A DNA stretch of 64,000 nt, from the NCBI GenBank assembly GCA_963779735.1, contig CAVZZJ010000004.1, positions 310,001 to 374,000 on the forward strand. The letters run 5' to 3'. The position numbers were made by a program, and so were the translations under genes. Shown here in pieces: positions 26,629-32,921 of the stretch; the stretch's first letter is position 1; each line of letters begins with the position of its first letter. The stretch is from Bog-473 sp963779735 (GTDB lineage Bacteria > Actinomycetota > Acidimicrobiia > Acidimicrobiales > RAAP-2). The notes under the pieces were generated by a model that had not been told where the DNA came from, did not search any database, and worked only from the letters and a program-made list of their open reading frames with translations.

Positions 26629-26737
26629 GTCAAACGCTTGAAAGGGGTCGACGCCTTGTCGAGAAAATCGCTCGGAAGGAGGAGGGGGTGTAGGGGAGTT
26701 CTTGCAGCGCCCTAAGCCGTCCGGTTTCGCCGCTCGG

Positions 26738-26756
26738 CGGAGGCCTCACGCCTCCG
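26738..26756. other. 7-bp perfect hairpin
   Basis: cggaggc - ctcac - gcctccg, just upstream of the tRNA-like sequence at 26780. No T-tract follows. It could be a processing or termination structure for the serpin-upstream region. Confidence 0.5.
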
Positions 26757-26779
26757 GCATGGCTCGTGGGCCGAAGGGT

Positions 26780-26867
26780 GGGCGGTGAGCCACGTTGGCT
26801 GCCCTGATGCTCACCGGGCTAGCGGCGACCGCGTCCGATCAGGTTCGAATCCTGCCACCGCTCCCCA
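26780..26867 (+). tRNA. degenerate tRNA-like sequence (class II, possible Ser-type anticodon GCT)
   Basis: gggcggtg pairs with caccgctc as an 8-bp acceptor containing one G-T pair. It is followed by C and CCA at 26865-26867. agcca-cgt-tggct is a shrunken D-arm, ccctg/ccggg encloses loop atgctca, gcgg-cga-ccgc is a long variable arm, and cagg-ttcgaat-cctg is the T-arm. The short D-arm, the mismatch in the anticodon stem and C at position 37 make it an unlikely functional tRNA. A pseudo-tRNA, an element-encoded tRNA or an att remnant are the alternatives. Confidence 0.35.
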
Positions 26868-27385
26868 TCGTTCCATTGTTGAGAAGGCAAGCACAAGCAC
26901 ACGGGACGGCACCGGAACCGCCGCGCGCCCGCCCCACCGGAAAAGGGGAAGACACGGCGCCAAGAGCGGAACGGGGGGGGTAAAGCGGCCGGCTCAAACC
27001 GCCGTTATAGAGCTATAAGCCCAGTTCAGCCGCTTATTTAGGCACTGCTTTAGGGTCTATGGCATGCCAGTGACCCTGTCCGCTATCCGCTCTATGTCCG
27101 GCCCCGGACCGGCCCGGCCCGGACCGAGCAGTTTCGCCGAAAAGGGTGACCACGCCCCATGTCGAGTCTCCATGGGCTCGTACGTGCCCCCGAGGCTCGG
27201 GACAGCGGGCCATCGATCACGTGATCCTCGCCCAGCGGCGCTGGACTTCTTGGCCGACAACGCCCCAGCACCCGAACCGCTCGTCCCGGCCGGCGGCGCC
27301 GCGCACTCGGCCACCGGGCAGGTGCGGCAGAGCACCCGGCGGCACTCACCCGAGGGGGGGTTGTGGTGCGAGGGGTTAGGGCCTA
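26868..27385. other. 518-bp region without a gene
   Basis: G-rich tail after the tRNA-like sequence, then mixed sequence. Frames on both strands are Pro/Arg/Gly-rich and lack protein character. gttatagagctataa at 27003-27017 is a small palindrome. Confidence 0.4.
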
Positions 27386-27560
27386 GGTCGCTGCATTTGC
27401 GCATGCGCTCGCCGAATAGGGCTCCGGGGTGTCACCACCTGAATAGTAGGTACCACCGCTCCATATACCGCCGAGCGTCACTTGCACCATGCCACCACTG
27501 ATACTGATGGCGTAGTTGGACGCGGTGTTCTGGGGCCAGGACTGCAAGTAGTCCGGCACC
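27386..27560 (-). pseudogene. C-terminal fragment of an unknown (secreted or phage-like) protein
   Basis: One minus-strand frame reads FNYLVPDYLQSWPQNT, then NYAISISGGMVQVTLGG and GGTYYSGGDTPEPYSA, ending ACANAAT at a TAG near 27386. The composition is that of a real beta-rich secreted or tail protein, but there is no start. It abuts an IS110 fragment in another frame at about 27565. Confidence 0.5.
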
Positions 27561-27564
27561 AAGT

Positions 27565-27665
27565 AGTTGAACCAATGGCTTCAAGATGGCATCGAGTTCG
27601 TCGATCTCATCTTGGAGCGAGAGAGCCCGCAGGGCCAGCATGCGGAGCGTCAGTTTGGTGAGCGA
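27565..27665 (-). mobile_element. IS110-type transposase fragment
   Basis: The translation SLTKLTLRMLALRALSL followed by QDEIDELDAILKPLV resembles the helical segment between the DEDD domain and the C-terminal transposase_20 domain of IS110 elements. Only about 33 residues remain, so the element is dead. It marks past transposition in the 26.6-29.4 kb debris zone. Confidence 0.5.
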
Positions 27666-27966
27666 GACAACGTCGCGCTTGGTCCCGGGTCGGTAGAGCG
27701 ACGCACGCTCTAAGAGGCGGGGACACCGTTCCGGGCTGGCCGACCGCAGCGACCGATGGAATTTGTAACTTACCGCCCGGTGTTGGCGGGTCAGATGGCA
27801 TCCCAGGACGCCCATACGGGAACAGAAGCACGTTCATTTCGGGGCAGAAAATCGAAACTACATCCGTGTATTTACCCTGGTCACAGGTAAGTACGCAGAA
27901 GGAGGGACCGCCCACTGGACGTCTTTCCCCATTCACGAGAAACTAGTGACTGATGGAGGGTAACTG

Positions 27967-28383
27967 GTGGATCTAGCCGTGGACTGCGTGGACGTCGTTG
28001 GCGACCTGCTCTTCGGGCGACGCCTCCGGCTGCGAGTTCTCCTTTGGGCGTCCGACCAGACTCGGGCCTTCAACCAGTCGGAGGCGGCACGCGGTGTTAA
28101 TTACAACTCGTCGGGCGAAGTGGCAAAGGAACTTGAGCGTCTCGTTCAGCTTGAAATGCTCCAGAAGTTCGGACGACCCTCCCGTGTCGGCCCACAGAAC
28201 TACTTGCGTATCAAGGATCATCCCGGCTGGGGGATTGCGGCCGCAGCGCGCAAGATGATCGACGGAGAGGCATCACAACCTCAAGGGGGTGACGCACCGC
28301 TTCAAGTCTTGGAGGTGGTCGACGGTGGAGAACGGCTCCAGGGACCCCGAAAGGGTGTACATCACAAAGGTAGCCCGGCATGA
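27967..28383 (+). CDS. winged-helix DNA-binding-like hypothetical protein
   Basis: 138 residues with a GTG start at 27967, preceded by ggaggg at good spacing. Residues about 18-72 (RLRVLLWASDQTRAFNQSE, ARGVNYNSSGEVAKELERLV, LEMLQKFG) have the helix-helix-turn-helix-wing layout of small transcription regulators. The C-terminal 40 residues are low-complexity and the gene may have been altered there. It stands alone inside the debris zone, and no partner gene hints at its target. Confidence 0.6.
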   Translation: MDLAVDCVDVVGDLLFGRRLRLRVLLWASDQTRAFNQSEAARGVNYNSSGEVAKELERLVQLEMLQKFGRPSRVGPQNYLRIKDHPGWGIAAAARKMIDGEASQPQGGDAPLQVLEVVDGGERLQGPRKGVHHKGSPA

Positions 28384-28493
28384 TCAGACCTTGGGAATGG
28401 AGCCAGGTTGTCGAGGACATCTTGACCCATTGGCAGGCGCACGTGCGTTAATCCTAGGCTTCGCCACCCGGAGGACGCCGAGAATGCCCGGGA

Positions 28494-28523
28494 GGCGTAC
28501 CCGACTAACTCGCCGGGTACGCC
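28494..28523. repeat. 10-bp perfect inverted repeat
   Basis: ggcgtacccg - 10-base loop - cgggtacgcc. A strong stem without a T-tract, 111 bases after the winged-helix gene. It could be an operator, a terminator-like structure or a palindrome related to the array elements (loop contains ctcgc). Confidence 0.6.
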
Positions 28524-28710
28524 ACAGTCTCGACCTCCGAGGCACACCCAGGCCTCACCGCTTCCGAGACGGCGTGAGCGGGCAACAATCCGGGTCGGTC
28601 CATTAAGAGACAGCTCAGCGCGAATACGGCGTTTTGGTACGGGGGCATGGACCACCCTTCAACCGCTGATCGGAATCGGGCTTCGCCGCCAACGCGGAGG
28701 CTGCCGCCCG

Positions 28711-28735
28711 ATCAGGTTCGAATCCTGCCACCGCC
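28711..28735 (+). repeat. tRNA T-arm/acceptor remnant
   Basis: atcaggttcgaatcctgcca then ccgcc. The first 24 bases match the 3' part of the tRNA-like sequence at 26838-26861 exactly, including the TTCGAAT loop. No 5' acceptor strand is found upstream. It is likely a duplicated attachment-site core. Confidence 0.6.
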
Positions 28736-29444
28736 AAGGCAAGGGGCAGCACCGGGAGAGAGGGGGAACCACGGCCGGGCGGGCCAAAACCGCCACGCAC
28801 CCCTCGACCGGCCGGGAGCGGCGAGGGCGGGCAGCGACCGGGGAGCCCAAGGGACGGAGCCCCGGAGCGCACGGGGGCCGCCACCCGAGACGCAGGGCGG
28901 GGCGGAGGGGGGGCCTAGCTCTGGGGGGTCGTGTACTGATAATCAGGGTCTATGCCCTGCACTTCGCATAGGTCGATTTGACTCCCGGTGACAATGGGGA
29001 TTTGCACCGTCCAGTAATAGGTCCGGCTGCATCAGGAATCTGCGCAGGCTGACCGTATGCCACCCTCCCATCTTGATCAACCGCCCATGCCTCAATCTCG
29101 CCAACCACCTGTCCACGCTCCACCAGCGACGGAACCGTTCGGGATCCGGACACTTGAACTTGCGAGAGGCTGGTTACCCGACACGAAGTGGGTTGGATTA
29201 CGAAGCCGGTCGAGTCGAGTGACGTCGTGGCCGGTGGGATCAGCTGGATTAAGACTTGATATCCACGTTGCAGCGACCGTCGTCCTTACCGTCACGTCAT
29301 AGGGCGCAATCGAGTTGCCTGGCGGTGCGAGCCCATCGCGTTCTGCCTGGCCAGCGGTAGTCCCGGTGAGCTCGTCTGCCTCGACAGGTTCTACGCCGCG
29401 GAGGTGCTACAGCGAGCGCCTGAAATCGTCGAAGGAGGGTCTTC
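28736..29444. other. coding debris, no intact gene
   Basis: A G-rich tail to about 28920, then fragments that read like protein. One minus-strand fragment reads ERGQVVGEIEAWAVDQDG and RVAYGQPAQIPDAAGP, ending near 28950. One plus-strand fragment reads FCLASGSPGELVCLDRFYAA and EVLQRAPEIVEGGSSQ, ending in a stop near 29459. Neither has a start or a recognised family. Confidence 0.45.
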
Positions 29445-29918
29445 TCAGTCAGCCTCGTGATCGAGGGCCCAATTCCAGTTCGCGTGCCAGTTCTCGACCC
29501 CGAGAACTCGAAGTTGTCGGCTAGCGATGCGCCAGCCTTCTGGTGTCCTCACGACCGAGTCATGGTAGTAACCCCACAATCTCGGATGGTCTCCGTCAGC
29601 TGTCTCGTGCCAGGCGTACACCGAGGCGCGCACGGTTGCGCGATCGTCGGTTTCGAACGTCACTAGGACGTTTGCATTCTGGTGGCTGGTTCGCTTGTAA
29701 CCTCCGCCAGGATTGCCAAACATCGAGCGGAACGCGGAGCGGGATCGCACAGGTTTTCCGACCTCTGGTCCGTAGTCAACGACGCAGTCCTCGGTGAACA
29801 AGTCGGCAATCTCGTCGTAGAGCTGATGATCGACGCAATAGGAGTATCGATGCACCACATCGATAATGCTGTCCTTATCTAGGAGCCTCTGAAGGGCGAC
29901 ATGGTCTTCGGTGGTCAT
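29445..29918 (-). CDS. SnoaL-like/NTF2-fold protein
   Basis: 157 residues from the ATG at 29918 (gaagg Shine-Dalgarno 7 bases upstream). The sequence is typical of the SnoaL_4 group: LLDKDSIIDVVHRYSYCVDH, then YDEIADLFTEDCVVDYGPE and a C-terminal VRTPEGWRIASRQLRVLG. Such NTF2-fold proteins act as hydratases, isomerases or ring-hydroxylating subunits on small hydrophobic substrates. It lies 82 bases downstream of the P450 gene on the same strand and may process the same compound. Confidence 0.88.
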   Translation of the reverse strand: MTTEDHVALQRLLDKDSIIDVVHRYSYCVDHQLYDEIADLFTEDCVVDYGPEVGKPVRSRSAFRSMFGNPGGGYKRTSHQNANVLVTFETDDRATVRASVYAWHETADGDHPRLWGYYHDSVVRTPEGWRIASRQLRVLGVENWHANWNWALDHEAD

Positions 29919-30000
29919 CTGCACGCCTTCACGTCAAGCAACTCAAGGTGTTTTCCGGCGCTGGCGTCCCTCACCGTGCGGCTCGGTGTTGATCGTCTTC

Positions 30001-31278
30001 TCATCCCGGGTCGAGGTCAAGATGAAGCCGGAGCAGGCTTCTCGTCAGGAAGTTCGGAAGGTATTCGTACTGGCGCGAACCAGCTGGTCCATGCTCGAAC
30101 TCTGAGATTCCGATAGCGCCAAATCGAGAGAGCAGTTGTTCGACTGCGATTCGACTTTCCACGCGCGCCAAGGGAGCGCCTAAGCACAAGTGCGGGCCTC
30201 GCCCGAAGGCGAGATGCTGGCGTGCGTTGAACCGGTCAGCGCGAAACTCTTCTGGACATTCGAACTTCAGTGGGTCTCTATTGGCAGCCCCAATGAGGAG
30301 CATGACGGTCGAACCACCGTGGATCTCAACGTCCCCCACCCTCTCAGTCGTGCGACAGAATCGAAACGTACCCTTCAGTTCGCTGTCGATGCGCAGGGCC
30401 TCTTCGATGAAGCTGGGGATCAGCGTCGAGTCATCTCGCAGCCTCTGTTGCAAGGCGGGATCTTCGCCCAGCACCTGGAACCCCGTGGCGATCAAACCTG
30501 CCGTCGCTCTGAATCCTGCGATGAACAAGAGGGAGGCAATACGAATTGCGTCGATCTGTTCCGGCATCGATCCATTCGGAAATGGGGTCGTCACAAGCTT
30601 GGTCATGACGTCGTCCCGAGGCTGCGTCATTCGCTCCGCAATGTACGTGCTAAATCGCTCGTGCAAGAACGCGAAGGGATCGACTGGCATGTCGGTGGAG
30701 ACGTCTCCCCCGGTGAGGCCGCGGCCGGGATCGAGCATCTCGTCAATGAACGCTTGATGGTCGGAATCGGGAACGCCCAGCAGCTCACAGATATTGATTA
30801 CCGAGAACGGTCCAGAGAAATCAGTAACGAGCTCGCACTTTCCCTGATCGACGATCGCGTCAATGAGTTCATCGGCGATTCTTCGAATGGTGGGCTCCAT
30901 GGTGCTCACGTGCTTCGGTGTGAGATACCGGGCCACGAGGGCCCGATAGTCCGTGTGCTCGGGAGGATCCATTGCGGTGATCTCGTGACTCATCGGGAGC
31001 TGACCGCGGTACTTTTCGACGAGGTCTGCGACGTCATCGCCTTCGAGCGGGAACGGGAAGCCAGGGAAGGGACCACTCATCGCGTTGCACGAAGAGAAAG
31101 CGATGGGATCCGAGAAGATGGCCGCTGCTTCGTCATAGCCGGTGACCATCACGACGTCGTGGTACGGCTCACGCTGTATGGGAGAGTGCGACCGGAGCGC
31201 GTCGAGGTAAGGGTATGGGTTCTCGATGATGGATTTGTCGAAAAAGAAGTCGAGCTCTTCGGAGTTCGCGCTGCTCAT
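30001..31278 (-). CDS. cytochrome P450
   Basis: A 425-residue bacterial class I P450. The heme-binding loop is FGRGPHLCLGAPLARVE with C365 as thiolate ligand, the ExxR pair is E293/R296, and the start at 31278 has ggaggg upstream. The I-helix reads LFIAGFRATAGL (252-263), where the usual AGx(D/E)T(T/S) acid-alcohol pair is replaced by R257-A258, with T259 one position on. That change is seen in P450s with altered oxygen activation. Redox partners are not encoded nearby. Together with the SnoaL-like gene it may modify a lipid, steroid or terpenoid (inference). Confidence 0.93.
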   Translation of the reverse strand: MSSANSEELDFFFDKSIIENPYPYLDALRSHSPIQREPYHDVVMVTGYDEAAAIFSDPIAFSSCNAMSGPFPGFPFPLEGDDVADLVEKYRGQLPMSHEITAMDPPEHTDYRALVARYLTPKHVSTMEPTIRRIADELIDAIVDQGKCELVTDFSGPFSVINICELLGVPDSDHQAFIDEMLDPGRGLTGGDVSTDMPVDPFAFLHERFSTYIAERMTQPRDDVMTKLVTTPFPNGSMPEQIDAIRIASLLFIAGFRATAGLIATGFQVLGEDPALQQRLRDDSTLIPSFIEEALRIDSELKGTFRFCRTTERVGDVEIHGGSTVMLLIGAANRDPLKFECPEEFRADRFNARQHLAFGRGPHLCLGAPLARVESRIAVEQLLSRFGAIGISEFEHGPAGSRQYEYLPNFLTRSLLRLHLDLDPG

Positions 31279-31282
31279 GAGA

Positions 31283-31480
31283 TCACTTCCCTCCATTCCT
31301 TGTAGCAGCACAAGCTGCTCGATTGCTCTGACTGAGGGCGTAGCCGTCCCGCTTGGCCAGCTGGACTCCGGCCTCCACGCCCTGCACGGTGGTGGCGTTG
31401 TCCGAGGAACCCGGTCCGGTGACATCGGTGAGCACGCCGACGTGATGGGCGTCAAGCTGCCCGAGACGCCCGCCATCGTA
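31283..31480 (-). pseudogene. N-terminal fragment of an ABC transporter substrate-binding protein
   Basis: Directly upstream of the P450 start, the minus strand reads HHVGVLTDVTGPGSSDNATT and then VQGVEAGVQLAKRDGYAL. This is the first-strand region of Leu/Ile/Val-type periplasmic binding proteins (GVLTDLTGP...GVEAG). The frame is lost soon after, and no transporter genes follow. It appears to be a gene truncated by the event that placed the P450 gene here. Confidence 0.6.
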
Positions 31481-31604
31481 CCGCCTCACGCCGACCGTCA
31501 CGCTACCGGCGACTGTCGCCGCGACGGCTGCGCCGCCATGAGTCTGCTGATCCTATTGGCCATGTTGTGGTCCCACCCCTTATCTGACTGGGATTGTCGG
31601 CACG

Positions 31605-31799
31605 GTGGCCCCGGGGATCTTCGCACAGCCCGGGCGGTGCTGGCGATTCGTGTACGAGAATGCTTCCGGCCAGGCGGGGCATTGTATGGCACCCGTTTCC
31701 TGGCAGGGTCGCCACCGGTACGCATCGGGTTGGAAGCCCGTCTGGTCGTGCGAGAGACACGCCGGGGAGCTGATAGGGGCGAGGAGGGCGGTGGTTTGA
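31605..31799 (+). CDS. small Cys/His-rich (putative zinc-binding) protein
   Basis: 64 residues from the GTG at 31605: GRCWRFVYENASGQAGHC, then SWQGRHRYASGWKPVWSC and ERHAGELIG. The spacing CW...GHC...VWSCERH recurs in short actinobacterial proteins I recall from Streptomyces and mycobacteria; no function is known. A disabled inverted paralogue lies at 23003-23197 with about 80% nucleotide identity by eye. The reading frame here is intact. Confidence 0.65.
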   Translation: MAPGIFAQPGRCWRFVYENASGQAGHCMAPVSWQGRHRYASGWKPVWSCERHAGELIGARRAVV

Positions 31800-31818
31800 G
31801 GGTTGAGGGGACCTGCCC

Positions 31819-31838
31819 TCAGGCACTTCGGGGATAGG
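31819..31838 (+). repeat. 20-bp boundary repeat, left copy
   Basis: tcaggcacttcggggatagg. The exact reverse complement occurs at 54295-54314, at the other end of the cassette-like array 22.5 kb away. Related ggggata forms occur at 53474 and 54850. Confidence 0.75.
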
Positions 31839-31873
31839 CGATCAACCGTGGCACCCCGCGGAAATGGCGGATA

Positions 31874-32164
31874 GTGGACGGGGTTTTCGGCCAGACTGCG
31901 ACCGTGGTGAGTGTTCTTTTGTCCGCGACCTTCGCATGTGGTCTCCTCATAGCTGTCGCCCATGTCATCAACCAGCGATTCATCGCCCCCGTCTACGACG
32001 TCGCGGCGAATCTAACTGCCTTCGGGTGTGCCATCGGGGCCTCCATTCTGCTTGATCACCCAGTCCCTGCGATCCTGTCCGGCGTGGCCGTCCTGTGTTG
32101 GCTCGTTCTCGCACGGCGAACGTTCGTCGATCGCCGCGAACGACGTGACGAGGAACCTCGCTGA
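31874..32164 (+). CDS. small membrane protein
   Basis: 96 residues from a GTG at 31874. Two or three membrane helices (about residues 10-32, LTAFGCAIGASILL near 46-60, and AILSGVAVLCWLVLA near 65-80) and a basic cytoplasmic tail (RRTFVDRRERRDEEPR). No conserved motif is recognised. The first unit of the array region: a palindrome copy follows its stop by 36 bases. Confidence 0.55.
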   Translation: MDGVFGQTATVVSVLLSATFACGLLIAVAHVINQRFIAPVYDVAANLTAFGCAIGASILLDHPVPAILSGVAVLCWLVLARRTFVDRRERRDEEPR

Positions 32165-32200
32165 CTAAGGGTGCAGAAATCTCGATACCGACCATCCGGA

Positions 32201-32228
32201 GTGACCCTCTACGCCGGGACTGGGCCTC
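32201..32228. repeat. cassette-boundary palindrome
   Basis: gtgaccctct, acgccgggac, tgggcctc. Separates the small membrane protein from the VOC gene. Nearly the same as 18580-18607. Confidence 0.6.
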
Positions 32229-32334
32229 GGTTAGCGCGGCGACTGGTTCTGCCAGATAGCTTTTACTCCCCGAGAGTTGCCAACCAAAGAGGTAGCATTC
32301 GCTGCGTCCACGAGGTGTGAAGGGGAGAAAAGAG

Positions 32335-32727
32335 ATGCCTGAGTTCCCTGCGATTACTCATGTGGCGCTAACGGTTACGAGCCTTGAACGGAGTGTGCCT
32401 TGGTACAAGGATCTGTTCGGCTCGGACCCAATCCTTGACGAGGACACAGGTCCGTTCCAGCGCGTCGCTTGGCTTACCGGCGGCACAATCGTTGGCGTAA
32501 CTCAGTTTCCTGACTTGGACAGCACTGAGCCGTTCAACGAGCGGCGGCCGGGGCTCGATCATCTGGCTTTCGGCTGTGCCAACCGCGATGAGTTAAAGGC
32601 ATGGGAAATCCATCTTAACGAACTCGGCATCCCCAACGGTGGCATCGTGGACACGCCTAACTATTCGGCATTGTCGTTTCGAGATCCCGACAACATCGCA
32701 CTTGAGTTCTTCGCACCCAGGGGCTAA
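32335..32727 (+). CDS. VOC-family (glyoxalase/dioxygenase-fold) protein
   Basis: A 130-residue single VOC module pair: THVALTVTSLERSVPWYKDL at the N-terminus, HLAFGCANRDELKAW in the middle and LSFRDPDNIALEFFAP at the end. The candidate metal ligands H11, H74 and E126 fit the family pattern. Functions in the family range from glyoxalase to fosfomycin or bleomycin resistance. The ATG at 32335 is preferred over a GTG at 32317, because aaggggag then lies upstream. It is a single gene between palindromes at 32201 and 32860, and VOC genes are common integron-cassette cargo. Confidence 0.85.
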   Translation: MPEFPAITHVALTVTSLERSVPWYKDLFGSDPILDEDTGPFQRVAWLTGGTIVGVTQFPDLDSTEPFNERRPGLDHLAFGCANRDELKAWEIHLNELGIPNGGIVDTPNYSALSFRDPDNIALEFFAPRG

Positions 32728-32859
32728 GACCGGCGATACCCACTGCATGAACACCAGGCTACATTTTGGCGGACGTTGGCCTCACTGCTCGTACCTATCG
32801 GCCGTCCATTCTGGGCCGTTCGGTCGTCGCAAACTGCTCACGAGGCTGCGTGTGCTGAG

Positions 32860-32892
32860 GTGCCCCCATGCGCCGGATCTCGGGCGGGTCAC
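32860..32892. repeat. cassette-boundary palindrome
   Basis: gtgcccccatg, cgccggatct, cgggcgggtcac. Lies between the VOC and cyclase-ATPase stops, 30 bases from the latter. Confidence 0.65.
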
Positions 32893-32921
32893 GTCACGCC
32901 GAGACGGTAATCCGATCGCGA

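Noticed and set aside
28640..28740. A complete tRNA at 28.65-28.74 kb
   Set aside because: Only the T-arm and 3' acceptor strand are present; no complementary 5' acceptor strand or acceptable anticodon arm is found.
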